From: CAUTUX01 sp963532875
GTDB lineage: Bacteria > Bacillota > Clostridia > Christensenellales > CAG-917
Reading direction: 5' to 3'
NCBI GenBank assembly: GCA_963532875.1
Contig: CAUSLO010000033.1
Coordinates: 1 to 13,536 of the forward strand
DNA length: 13,536 nt
This document shows, in pieces, positions 1-8,049 of this stretch. Numbering within the stretch: position 1 is the stretch's first letter; each line of letters starts with the position of its first letter. A program made the position numbers and the translations under genes. The notes below the pieces were generated by a model, which ran no database searches, had not been told where the DNA came from, and saw nothing but the letters and a program-made list of their open reading frames with translations.

Positions 1-58
1 AAAAATTTACAAAGTGGGAGGTGTTAATTATTTACATAACTGTCAAAGAAGGGTTTAA

Positions 59-64
59 TATAAT
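59..64 (+). promoter_or_regulatory. -10 box immediately before the first gene (leaderless-type promoter)
   Basis: A perfect TATAAT ends six bases before the ATG at 71. A start point about seven bases after the -10 box would fall on the A of that ATG. No convincing -35 is found at 16-18 bp spacing; TTTACA at 31-36 is too far away. The nearest purine-rich stretch, AAGAAGGG at 46-53, is 17 bases from the ATG and would not be transcribed. Seen: the box and its spacing. Inferred: that it drives a leaderless mRNA. Confidence 0.5.
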
Positions 65-70
65 ATACAT

Positions 71-1756
71 ATGGAAAATCAAAACAATATTTTGCTATTA
101 ACTCGTGATGAACTTTGGAGTTCTTTTGGCGAAAACCAGTCGCCTTTAGAAACGGCAATACTTGCTAAAGAAAAACTGAATGGCAAAATAGTCCAATCTC
201 TATGTTATACGTCTACTATGGTCAACTCCGAGAAAGTTCGGGCATATTTACAGTTATACTCTTCAGAAAACGCAAATGAGGCAATGCCGACTGTTTTAAT
301 TCTTCCAAATGCCGGATACAACCCTAACTACTCTGCTTTGATTGATGCATTGGTTGATAAAGGGTACTGTGTTTGTCTTCTAGATTATGCTGGGATTTTT
401 GATTTTGATTTATATCAAACTCGTTTCCCTTCTTCGTTGAAATATGCACAACATCCATTTTGTAGAAACTCCTTGGCTGCCCTACATGGGAATACCGTTA
501 AGGACACAGCATGGTATCACTGGATGTATTTAATTAAAAGATGTCTTGCCGTGCTGAAAACCAACACTCTTGTTGATTATGACAAACTTTCAATAATCGG
601 ATATGAGACTGGTGCGGATCTCTCATGGATCATCGCTGGGGAAGAAAAGAAATTGTCCGCTGTAATCCCTATTGGTGGCGGTGGGGCAATCTGTAAAAGC
701 AGACCTTCAATACCAGAAGAATCATATGACGCAGAAGCAGCGGCTAATGCCTTTGCAATAGGTGTAAGTGCGGAAATATATGCCAAAACTATGAGTGCTG
801 ATTTACTTTTTATCCCTTTTACAAATTCACGATATTTCCCTTTCTCTTATGCCAATGACATTTTTTCAATTGCTACCAGCAAGAACAAGCAGATTCTCGT
901 TGATGTAAATTTGGGGAAGCAACTTTCACAATCCTCGTTTGATTATCTTTTACACTGGTTAGATGCTCACTATGCAAATAGATTGGTTGTGGATAAAGAA
1001 GTATCGACTTCTGTTGAGGTTAGGAATGACGAGTTGTATTTTAATCTTATTTCAAATATTGAACCAACAGCGATTTCTCTTTTCTATTCGTATGGCGACA
1101 AACCACGCTATAACAGCCTCTGGATTGAAACAAGTCAATATTCTAAAATAAACAAAAATACTTACTCTTTAAGTATACCTGTAGAAGTGGCAGCGATCCC
1201 GATAAATTATTTTGCTACTCTTTCATATGAAAATGGTTTAAAAATCAGTACACCTTTGGGAAATGTTGTCCCTGCGAAACAAGGACTGGTAAAGACAAAT
1301 TCAACTGCTCAAAGGTCAGATCATATCCTATATGCAAGCCGTTTAGATTTCTGTCCATTCAGGGCGGAAACCAACTCCATTGTTCTTGCCGACGATGTTT
1401 TAAGAGTTAAAGAGAGTCCGCAAAAAATAAAAGGAATAACGGTACAGGACGGAAGCCTCTATATTCCTAAGACATCTGATATGGTATCTTTCGTTTCTTC
1501 CTCCTCTATGTTGTCTTGCGATTTATATACTGAGAAAGAAAAAACTTTAACTTTCTCTTTTTATACATGTCCGAATTTTGAGCGATATTCCTATACTGTT
1601 GAGGTATCTGGTCTAACGTCTTGGCAGAAGCTTGTACTGAAGATTTCGGATTTTAAGTCCTCTGAGGGCAAAGGTTTAAATAGACTCAACGAAGGTTTTA
1701 TATTCTATATTGAACATCCCGACGGTTGTTTGTTCAACAATATTATTTTGATCTAA
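71..1756 (+). CDS. Alpha/beta-hydrolase-like protein with altered nucleophile elbow and beta-rich C-terminal domain
   Basis: This 561-residue protein has no signal peptide or membrane segment. Residues about 72-200 resemble an alpha/beta-hydrolase core of the dienelactone hydrolase/acetyl xylan esterase kind: a hydrophobic strand ending in PNAGYNP (residues 79-85), a second strand ending in LLDYAG, and a strand-turn-helix IIGYETGADLSW (about 175-186) where a Gly-x-Ser-x-Gly elbow is expected. The central residue there is Glu179, not Ser, and I see no clear catalytic His in the stretch before residue 310. It may therefore be a non-catalytic or repurposed member. The region from about 310 on is beta-rich; its last 60 residues (SWQKLVLKISDF) resemble galactose-binding-like carbohydrate modules. 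An in-frame TAA lies upstream at 56-58, and the next Met is at residue 50, so ATG 71 is the likely start. Its stop shares one base with the signal peptidase ATG, suggesting co-translation. The substrate is unknown. Confidence 0.6.
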   Translation: MENQNNILLLTRDELWSSFGENQSPLETAILAKEKLNGKIVQSLCYTSTMVNSEKVRAYLQLYSSENANEAMPTVLILPNAGYNPNYSALIDALVDKGYCVCLLDYAGIFDFDLYQTRFPSSLKYAQHPFCRNSLAALHGNTVKDTAWYHWMYLIKRCLAVLKTNTLVDYDKLSIIGYETGADLSWIIAGEEKKLSAVIPIGGGGAICKSRPSIPEESYDAEAAANAFAIGVSAEIYAKTMSADLLFIPFTNSRYFPFSYANDIFSIATSKNKQILVDVNLGKQLSQSSFDYLLHWLDAHYANRLVVDKEVSTSVEVRNDELYFNLISNIEPTAISLFYSYGDKPRYNSLWIETSQYSKINKNTYSLSIPVEVAAIPINYFATLSYENGLKISTPLGNVVPAKQGLVKTNSTAQRSDHILYASRLDFCPFRAETNSIVLADDVLRVKESPQKIKGITVQDGSLYIPKTSDMVSFVSSSSMLSCDLYTEKEKTLTFSFYTCPNFERYSYTVEVSGLTSWQKLVLKISDFKSSEGKGLNRLNEGFIFYIEHPDGCLFNNIILI

Positions 1757-2307
1757 TGAAAACACGCAAGTCCCAAAATATTTTATTTATTTCTTTATCT
1801 GTTGTTGTTCTTTTGGTTTTAATTTCTTTAACTTCATACTTCCTAGGTTTCGATAGTTACATTGTGAATGGTTCTTCTATGCACCCTACTATCGTCGGCG
1901 AAATTAAAGATGGCAAAAAGATTGTTCAAAAAGGCGACAAAATATATATACGAAAAACAAAGAAGTTGAAGCGTGGCGATATTTGTGTTTTCTCCGAGAA
2001 TGAAAGTTCAAACGGCAAGTTCTTGGTGAAGCGCGTAATTGGTGTCGCTGGCGATGAGATAGAAATAAAAGACGGAAAAGTTTTCTTAAATGGAAAGAAA
2101 CTTCATGAGCCATACCTTGCGGACAGCGTGCAAACTTTTCCAGAAGGAGTAAGTAAGTTTTCTGTGAAAAAGGGCGAGGTATTTTGTCTAGGAGATAATA
2201 GAGGCAACTCTCGTGATAGCCGTTATTTCGGTTGTATTAAAGAAAAAGATCTAGTTGGCAAATGCATCTCTGTTTATAGGAATAATAAGAAAATTAAAGT
2301 TTTGTAA
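1756..2307 (+). CDS. lepB: Signal peptidase I (type I leader peptidase)
   Basis: This membrane serine protease removes signal peptides from exported proteins on the outer face of the membrane. The 183-residue protein has a short positive N-terminus (MKTRKSQ), one membrane segment at about 8-30, and all family boxes: GSSMHPT with the catalytic Ser41, VKRVIGVAGDEI with the general-base Lys92, and GDNRGNSRDSR at about 146-156. The length fits the short Gram-positive SipS type. An upstream in-frame ATG at 1726 would add ten residues inside the previous gene. I prefer ATG 1756 because it overlaps the preceding TAA (TAATG) and gives a normal cytoplasmic tail. There is no Shine-Dalgarno sequence, so translation probably depends on coupling. 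The 3' end runs 14 bp into the convergent cysS. Being beside an altered hydrolase rather than an obvious substrate is notable. Confidence 0.93.
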   Translation: MKTRKSQNILFISLSVVVLLVLISLTSYFLGFDSYIVNGSSMHPTIVGEIKDGKKIVQKGDKIYIRKTKKLKRGDICVFSENESSNGKFLVKRVIGVAGDEIEIKDGKVFLNGKKLHEPYLADSVQTFPEGVSKFSVKKGEVFCLGDNRGNSRDSRYFGCIKEKDLVGKCISVYRNNKKIKVL

Positions 2308-3673
2308 TCTCAAACCCCTCTTTTGTGTCCCTTAGGGCATACCCCTTGACTTGTATTTGATCTCTAATGGCGTCTGCTTCTTGATAATTTTTGTTTTTCT
2401 TTGCTTCTACTCTCTTTTCAGCGAGTTCTTTTATCTCCTTTGGAATCTCGTCTGTCTGTGAATATTTTGACAAAAACTCTACTGGATCTTCTTGTAGTAT
2501 CCCAAATATTTTATATAACTCTTTAATCTTTAAAATATCAGATTTGCGTTGCTCTGGATTTTCTTCTTTCTTTATCTCTTTAAATAAAGTAAATAGGTTG
2601 GCTATGGCTTTGGCAGTGTTAAAGTCATCATCCATTGCCGCACAGAACCCTTCCTCTATTTCTTTCCTAGCTTTCTTTGCATCGCCATTGCTATCTTTGT
2701 TCTTTAATATCTCTTCGTAGAATTTTCTAAGTTGGCTCTCTGCAAAATCAAACATGCCATCCGTTATATTTATATCTGCTCTATAGTTGGTTTGTAATAA
2801 AGCAAACTTTATTGTTTCACTTGAATACCTATCAAGTATGTCTGCTAACAAAAGTGTATTGTTTAGAGACTTTGACATCTTTTGACCATTTATCTTTATT
2901 AACCCATTATGTATCCAATATTTTGCAAATCTCTTTCCTGTCAACGCTTCGGTCTGTGCAATCTCATTTTCATGATGTGGAAATATTAAATCTCTTCCTC
3001 CGCCGTGAATGTCTATTTGTTCTCCGAATGCTTTTTTATTCATTGCAGAACACTCGATATGCCAGCCTGGTCGTCCTTTCCCCCATGGAGAGTCCCAAGA
3101 AATTTCTCCATCTTTTTCTGATTTCCATAAAGCAAAATCTAGATGACTCTTTTTGTTTGGATCGTTATCCTTTCGTACTCCGTCCCTTGCGTCATCTATA
3201 TTCCTATGAGAAAGTTTTCCATATTCTGGATAACTAGGAACATCAAAATATACATCTCCTGATTGAGTTTTATATGCGTGTCCTTTTTTTATAAGTGCTT
3301 CAATGAAGTTTATTACTTGATCTATACTGTTTGTTGCTTTTAACCATATGTTTGGCTCATCTACTTTAAACCGCTTCATTTCAGAATCTATCTTTATAAT
3401 CATTTCTTTTGCATACTCAAGTGGATCTTTGTTGTACTCTTTTGATTTTGCAATTATCTTGTCATCCACGTCAGTATAGTTCCTTGCGTATTCAACCTTA
3501 TATCCTTTCATCTCTAAATACTTTCTGATGATGTCGTATATAAGGGCTTGATATGCATGTCCTATATGTGCATCTCCTGACACTGTTATTCCGCAAGCAT
3601 ACATTCTAACTTTATTTTTATTGATTGGTGAAAACTCTTCTTTCTTTCCGCTTAATGTGTTATATATTTTCAT
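2294..3673 (-). CDS. cysS: Cysteinyl-tRNA synthetase
   Basis: This class I synthetase charges tRNA-Cys with cysteine in the cytoplasm. Counting from the ATG at 3673, the 459-residue protein has the ATP-binding HIGH motif at 36-39 and KMSKS at 265-269. The cysteine-selective zinc ligands fit Cys27, Cys208, His233 and Glu237, each one residue below the E. coli positions. The C-terminal helical domain for tRNA recognition is complete and the length is normal. A GTG at 3697 would extend it by eight residues, but ATG 3673 forms an ATGA overlap with the cysE stop and gives the usual MKIYNTLSG beginning. It is the last gene of the ftsH-cysE-cysS operon. The cysE-cysS adjacency is common in Bacillota and links cysteine synthesis with its use. 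No T-box leader is visible inside the operon. Confidence 0.97.
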   Translation of the reverse strand: MKIYNTLSGKKEEFSPINKNKVRMYACGITVSGDAHIGHAYQALIYDIIRKYLEMKGYKVEYARNYTDVDDKIIAKSKEYNKDPLEYAKEMIIKIDSEMKRFKVDEPNIWLKATNSIDQVINFIEALIKKGHAYKTQSGDVYFDVPSYPEYGKLSHRNIDDARDGVRKDNDPNKKSHLDFALWKSEKDGEISWDSPWGKGRPGWHIECSAMNKKAFGEQIDIHGGGRDLIFPHHENEIAQTEALTGKRFAKYWIHNGLIKINGQKMSKSLNNTLLLADILDRYSSETIKFALLQTNYRADINITDGMFDFAESQLRKFYEEILKNKDSNGDAKKARKEIEEGFCAAMDDDFNTAKAIANLFTLFKEIKKEENPEQRKSDILKIKELYKIFGILQEDPVEFLSKYSQTDEIPKEIKELAEKRVEAKKNKNYQEADAIRDQIQVKGYALRDTKEGFEITKL

Positions 3674-4341
3674 TCTTCTTGACTCTTGTTCTCGCACAAG
3701 AAACTGTCGTCCTCGTGCACTATATTTAATTTCGATTCTATTATCGCAAGCCTTTTGCTTATTCTTTCAAAACATTCGAGTATTGGATCTGGTACGCTCT
3801 GATCCATTTCAATTCTTTTGCCTTCTTGTTTTACAACTCTTCCTGGGACACCTACAACTGTTGAGTTCTTTGGAACATTTTTTAAGACTACGCTTCCTGC
3901 TCCTATTTTACTATTTGCTCCTATTCTAACAGGTCCAAGAATTTTTGCTCCCGACGATACCATTACTCCATCTTCAAGTATTGGGTGTCTCTGCCCTGTC
4001 TCTTTGCCAGTTCCTCCTAGAGTTACGCCTTGGTATAAAACGCAATTGTCTCCGACTATTGCAGTCTCTCCTATTACCAACCCTGTTCCGTGGTCTATAA
4101 AGACACCAATGCCAATTTTTGCGGCTGGATGAATCTCTGCTCCTGTCTGTCTTTTCGCTCTTGCTGAAATTAAAAACGCCAATGTCTTATACCCTTTCTC
4201 GTATAAACGATGTGCACGTCTATACGCACATAGGGCTTTATACCCTGAATATGTTTTCTTTACCAGCCATCTTGTTGTGGCTGCTGGATCTTTCTCCATC
4301 ACCTTGTCCAAATCTATTTTCATTATTTGGCGTATGTTCAT
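3670..4341 (-). CDS. cysE: Serine O-acetyltransferase
   Basis: The enzyme transfers acetyl from acetyl-CoA to L-serine, the first step of cysteine synthesis. The 223-residue protein has an N-terminal helical region (about 1-65) and then a left-handed beta-helix of hexapeptide repeats (about 70-170). It contains EIHPAAKIG, DHGTGLVIGET with the catalytic His84, the acetyl-CoA loop GVTLGGTGKETGQRHP, and the terminal GAGSVVLKNVP and GVPGRVV segments. The tail after about 175 is short, charged and not conserved with longer enterobacterial forms. The ATG lies two bases after the ftsH stop and the TGA overlaps the cysS ATG. An internal Met7 (ATG 4323) is an alternative start; neither has a strong Shine-Dalgarno, though AGAGG lies about 13-15 bases before the first. 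Confidence 0.95.
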   Translation of the reverse strand: MNIRQIMKIDLDKVMEKDPAATTRWLVKKTYSGYKALCAYRRAHRLYEKGYKTLAFLISARAKRQTGAEIHPAAKIGIGVFIDHGTGLVIGETAIVGDNCVLYQGVTLGGTGKETGQRHPILEDGVMVSSGAKILGPVRIGANSKIGAGSVVLKNVPKNSTVVGVPGRVVKQEGKRIEMDQSVPDPILECFERISKRLAIIESKLNIVHEDDSFLCENKSQEE

Positions 4342-4343
4342 CT

Positions 4344-6251
4344 TTATTTTGCCTCTGCCTCTTTCTTCCCAAATTCTGCGATCAAGTCATCAATTTCATT
4401 TGAATATATGGTTTCTCTTTCATATAGGATTTCAACCATTTTTTCAATTACTGTCTTATTGTCTTTTAAGGTCTTAAGTGCGAGTTTATATTGTGCGTCT
4501 ATAATCTTCTTTATTTCCTCATCTACCTTTGTTGCCATTGTCTCTGAGTATTCCATTTTTGTCTGATAGTCTCTTCCTAGGAAAACTTCTTCGCTACTGC
4601 CTAAGAACACCGTTCCAACCTCTGTTGACATTCCCCATTCTGTTATCATTTTTCTTGCAAGTTTTGATGCTCTTTGAATGTCGTTTGATGCACCTGTTGA
4701 GATGTCATGAATGAAGATTTCCTCTGCTGCTCTTCCTGCAAGCAACGTTGTTATCTTGTTCATAAGTTGTGTTTTTGAAACATGGTTGTCATCATTGTTT
4801 GGTGTTACGATTGTATATCCTGCCGCCATTCCTCTTGGAATAATACTTACTTCTTGAATATTAGAATCTTTATCCAAAATCTTTCCAACAACCGCATGTC
4901 CACTCTCATGGTATGCAGTAATTCTCTTGTCGTTATCCGTAACCAATCTGCTCTTCTTTGCTGGTCCTGCCGTTACCTTGTTTATTGCCTCTGCTATATC
5001 ATTCTCTCCAATTGCCTTTCTATTGTTTCTTGCAACGATGATTGCCGCTTCGTTTAACATGTTTTCAATGTCTGCCCCAGAGAATCCTGCTGTGAGTCTT
5101 GCCAATTTTTTGAAGTCGACTTTACCATCTACTGCTTTATTTCTTGAGTGTAGCCTTATTATCGCCTCTCTTCCCTTTACGTCTGGCAACCCAATATATA
5201 CTTGTCTATCAAAACGACCTGGTCTCATCAATGCTGGATCAAGAACGTCCGACCTGTTTGTTGCTGCAATAACTATGATGTTTGTGTCTGAATCAAATCC
5301 ATCCATATTGACTAGCAATTGGTTCAACGTTTGTTCTCTTTCATCATTTCCGCCACCTAGTCCTGCTCCACGTTGTCTTCCTACTGCGTCTATTTCATCA
5401 ATGAAAATGATACATGGCATGTTTTTCTTCGCCCTATCAAATAGGTCTCTAACTCTTGATGCTCCAACACCTACGAATACTTCAACGAAATCAGAACCAG
5501 ACATTGAGAAGAATGGAACATTCGCTTCGCCAGCAACTGCCTTTGCTAAAAGTGTCTTACCTGTACCTGGAGGACCTATTAGTAGTACCCCCTTTGGTAT
5601 TCTTGCTCCCAATTCCGTGAATTTCTTTGGGCTCTTAAGAAACTCAACTATTTCCGCAACTTCCTCTTTTTCTTCTTCTGCTCCTGCTACATCGCTAAAT
5701 CTTATCTTTACGTCTTTAACAATATTTGTCTTTGTTTTGCCAAATCCCATGGCTTTATTTCCCATAGCACCTGCATTCTTCATGAAGACTAGATATAGGA
5801 TTAATAAAAGGGCGAATGTTAATAATGGAGAAATCAATGCTGACAATACTGCACTTCTTGATGGATTTGAAAACTCAACTTGTCTAATGTCTTTCACTAC
5901 TGGATTTACATTTCCGTTTGCATCCTTACCCATTGCTTCTGCTTTCCATCTTGCTAAGTCTTCTGTTAAAGATGCTCTATGTGAAACTACTGTATAATGT
6001 GAAAACCCTCTTGCGTTACTTCCAACAAATCTGATTTTAACTTTATATCCTTCTGAATAAATCGTGTCTATCTGATATTTACCTTCGTTTTTATATGTTT
6101 TTTTCACAAGGGTCTCAAATGTGTTGCCATCATTTCCTGCATAATTTATTTTCTTTGGTCCAAGCAAATTTGTTGCAAGAATTATACCGATGATAATTGC
6201 TACAACGAAAATTGCGAGTGGAATAAAAATTTTCCTTTTCTTTTCTTCCAT
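4344..6251 (-). CDS. ftsH: ATP-dependent zinc metalloprotease FtsH
   Basis: FtsH is a hexameric membrane-anchored AAA+ protease that degrades misfolded membrane proteins and some regulators. The 635-residue protein has membrane segments at about 9-29 and 133-157 with a short external domain between them. The AAA module carries Walker A GPPGTGKT (226-233), Walker B IIFIDE (281-286) and the second region of homology ending RPGRFDR. The protease domain has the zinc motif HESGH (448-452) and a later Asp in the DISTGASNDI segment as likely third ligand. Length is normal and nothing is missing. The ATG is preceded by GGAG at a good distance and by a promoter at 6297-6326. It is the first gene of a very compact operon with cysE and cysS, which is not the usual neighbourhood (tilS, hpt) and may couple protease and cysteine-gene expression. 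Confidence 0.98.
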   Translation of the reverse strand: MEEKKRKIFIPLAIFVVAIIIGIILATNLLGPKKINYAGNDGNTFETLVKKTYKNEGKYQIDTIYSEGYKVKIRFVGSNARGFSHYTVVSHRASLTEDLARWKAEAMGKDANGNVNPVVKDIRQVEFSNPSRSAVLSALISPLLTFALLLILYLVFMKNAGAMGNKAMGFGKTKTNIVKDVKIRFSDVAGAEEEKEEVAEIVEFLKSPKKFTELGARIPKGVLLIGPPGTGKTLLAKAVAGEANVPFFSMSGSDFVEVFVGVGASRVRDLFDRAKKNMPCIIFIDEIDAVGRQRGAGLGGGNDEREQTLNQLLVNMDGFDSDTNIIVIAATNRSDVLDPALMRPGRFDRQVYIGLPDVKGREAIIRLHSRNKAVDGKVDFKKLARLTAGFSGADIENMLNEAAIIVARNNRKAIGENDIAEAINKVTAGPAKKSRLVTDNDKRITAYHESGHAVVGKILDKDSNIQEVSIIPRGMAAGYTIVTPNNDDNHVSKTQLMNKITTLLAGRAAEEIFIHDISTGASNDIQRASKLARKMITEWGMSTEVGTVFLGSSEEVFLGRDYQTKMEYSETMATKVDEEIKKIIDAQYKLALKTLKDNKTVIEKMVEILYERETIYSNEIDDLIAEFGKKEAEAK

Positions 6252-6296
6252 ACTTTGCTCCTATTGTTTAGAGTTATTTCTAAATATGTAGATATT

Positions 6297-6326
6297 ATTA
6301 TATATATTAAGCGATAGTATGGTCAA
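6297..6326 (-). promoter_or_regulatory. Sigma-A-like promoter of the ftsH-cysE-cysS operon
   Basis: Read on the minus strand, TTGACC (6326-6321) is followed after 18 bp by a perfect TATAAT (6302-6297). Transcription would start near 6290, about 40 bases before the ftsH ATG, leaving room for the GGAG ribosome site. Nothing in the leader suggests a riboswitch. Confidence 0.7.
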
Positions 6327-6420
6327 TAATAGCAAGAGACCGTTTTTTGCGTTTTTCCTTTTAAAATTTTGTTCTTTCAACTTTTGTGCAACTGTGTTTT
6401 AAGATAACCCGAGATCTCTT

Positions 6421-7332
6421 TTATCTTTCAAGTTCATCCTCGTCTCTTTCTTTTTCTGCATTCGATTTACTTTTTGTGGCGTATAATTCGCTAACGTCTA
6501 GTTTAGCTTTTATAGATAGTTTCCAAACTGAATGCACTACATCATCCCAACTATATTTGCTGGCATATATAAAGTTTTCTTGATAAGTCGCCCACAAAGA
6601 TTTCATTTTTTCGTCCGACTTTATTTCCTTCAATATTTTCCCCGCCTCTGCTAAAAAGTTCAAGCCTCCTTTATTCTTTGCGGTTCTCTCTAACGCCAGT
6701 GCAAATACGCTATCATCTATATTTTGCGATTTTAATAGCATGTCTATGTCGTAAAAGCCCCTCATTCTCGTACCTGCTGTTCCTTTTGAAATAACAGCGT
6801 GCAACTTTTCTGCCAATACTGTTTCTATAGGATATGCCATAATTGGGATTGTTCTATCTTCAAACATCAGTTTGTATGAATAGGAAATCTCTTTTGGAGT
6901 AATGACATCTCCTGTGGAAACATCCATCTTCATAGGAATAACTGTTCCGTCTAATTCTGCGTCCATACTGAATCGTACCCCTGGATATTCTGCTTCTTCC
7001 ATTATCCCCGATACTCTTTTTATTCTAAACTTAACGTTATCCTCTAGTGCTATGTTTGAAATTTCTGTAATTATACGTTCCATATTGTCCATCATAACGG
7101 GAATACCTTTAACAGTTGTGTCCATATCCATTGTTGTTCTCGCCTCTATTCCCATAACCCCAACAATCAACATTCCGCCTTTTAAAATAAACCGTTCGTT
7201 ATATTCAGATAAAAATATCCTCTCTAAAAAGCGTTCCATCATATATTTTCTGAACAGCACCTCTGGCTTAACACCGGTTTTTTGCGACATGTTTCGTATC
7301 AAATCCTTTAATTGTTTTGCAGTATGAATCAT
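6421..7332 (-). CDS. AbiEii/AbiGii-family nucleotidyltransferase toxin
   Basis: This 303-residue protein matches the AbiEii toxin half of type IV-like AbiE toxin-antitoxin/phage-abortive systems. Members are nucleotidyltransferases; studied relatives block growth, some by adding nucleotides to tRNA. Supporting motifs are an N-terminal helical segment, ILKGGMLIVGV (about 49-59) and RTTMDMDTTV (65-74), which is the acidic metal-binding signature (usually R-x-S/T-x-D-x-D). Next come a conserved Lys/Glu segment PIETVLAEKLHAV and RGFYDIDML, and a C-terminal helical part ending in a charged, probably flexible tail. The ATG shares one base with the antitoxin stop (TAATG), so toxin synthesis is probably coupled to antitoxin translation. 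Targets and activity cannot be read from sequence; family assignment is firm, toxicity is inferred. Confidence 0.88.
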   Translation of the reverse strand: MIHTAKQLKDLIRNMSQKTGVKPEVLFRKYMMERFLERIFLSEYNERFILKGGMLIVGVMGIEARTTMDMDTTVKGIPVMMDNMERIITEISNIALEDNVKFRIKRVSGIMEEAEYPGVRFSMDAELDGTVIPMKMDVSTGDVITPKEISYSYKLMFEDRTIPIMAYPIETVLAEKLHAVISKGTAGTRMRGFYDIDMLLKSQNIDDSVFALALERTAKNKGGLNFLAEAGKILKEIKSDEKMKSLWATYQENFIYASKYSWDDVVHSVWKLSIKAKLDVSELYATKSKSNAEKERDEDELER

Positions 7333-7925
7333 TACAGTAGCACCTCCAAATATGTTCTCAATATATTATCAACCCGAAGTTTTTTTGCATATTCCATGAG
7401 TCGGGGCAAATGCTTGTCTCTACGCCTAACATACTCCTTAATTCCATCTTGAAAGCATTGAATTTCAATTTGTGAACGATTACGAATAATATCGCAAACA
7501 GTACGCTCTGGATCATAAACAAAAACATCATTCCCAAAAGGAGTTCTTGCTTTTGTAACGCCAAGTTCAAAAAATTCTTCCTTAATAGAAAATACCCTAA
7601 CCCCATCATTTCTTAAGTGTGTTGCATTATATCCGCTTTTTACCGTAACCGTGTATTCTAGCGGATCCCGATCAGTCATATCATGTAAGTATAATGCTGT
7701 ACCGTGCGAGAAGATTGTTTTCGGACAGCGGAGTTGCAATATATACATCTCGTCTAACCACACATCTGGAGAACAATAAATACCATGCGAAACACGCTCG
7801 TAGTTGTATTTTTCTACAAACTTTGCAAAAGTTGTCTTTGAAACTCCCTCTCTTACAACATCTGAGGTTTTTAAGATCCCATTTTTAGCCGCTGAAATCT
7901 GTTCGATATGTTCAAATTGGTTCAC
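7332..7925 (-). CDS. AbiEi-family antitoxin / transcriptional autoregulator
   Basis: This 197-residue protein precedes the AbiEii-type toxin and has the AbiEi layout: an N-terminal winged helix-turn-helix (about 5-52) with the typical GILKTSDVVREGVSKTTF segment and the RVSHGIY wing, then a larger C-terminal domain with FSHGTALYLHDMTDR, VTVKSGYN and DPERTVCDIIRNR. Known AbiEi proteins neutralise the toxin without a lasting complex and repress their own promoter. The start is GTG at 7925, preceded by AAAGGAG about nine bases upstream; a second GGAG almost touching the start is too close to be the main site. A promoter and a 7-bp tandem repeat sit just upstream. Autorepression is inferred from the family. 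Confidence 0.87.
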   Translation of the reverse strand: MNQFEHIEQISAAKNGILKTSDVVREGVSKTTFAKFVEKYNYERVSHGIYCSPDVWLDEMYILQLRCPKTIFSHGTALYLHDMTDRDPLEYTVTVKSGYNATHLRNDGVRVFSIKEEFFELGVTKARTPFGNDVFVYDPERTVCDIIRNRSQIEIQCFQDGIKEYVRRRDKHLPRLMEYAKKLRVDNILRTYLEVLL

Positions 7926-7950
7926 GCTCCTTCTCTCCTTTTGTGCTCAT

Positions 7951-7979
7951 ATCATATATCATATAGGCGTAAAAGTAAA
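7951..7979 (-). promoter_or_regulatory. Promoter of the AbiE-type operon with tandem 7-bp repeat over the -10 region
   Basis: On the minus strand, TTTACT (7979-7974) is followed after 17 bp by TATGAT (7956-7951). The predicted start is about 20 bases before the antitoxin GTG. The -10 region consists of two perfect tandem copies of a 7-mer (plus strand ATCATAT, 7951-7964), which makes a second TATGAT seven bases upstream at too short a spacing. The repeat is a plausible binding site for the AbiEi-like regulator; this is inference. Confidence 0.6.
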
Positions 7980-8049
7980 CACATAGGGCTACAGGCACTT
8001 CGCGATTTTCGTTATTTTTGCATCTATATCTCGCATAGAACTTGCGACG

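Noticed and set aside
16..30. Strong Shine-Dalgarno-like GGGAGGTG near the left edge
   Set aside because: No suitable start codon follows with an open frame of useful length; it may belong to the tail of an upstream gene or terminator.
4927..5997. Long open frame on the plus strand opposite ftsH (356 codons)
   Set aside because: It lies wholly inside the well-conserved ftsH coding strand and its translation has no recognisable domain; it is a mirror of ftsH codon use.
6336..6420. Terminator after the AbiEii-type toxin gene
   Set aside because: There is a GAGATCTC palindrome, but no stem followed by a T-tract in the minus-strand direction, so none can be called.
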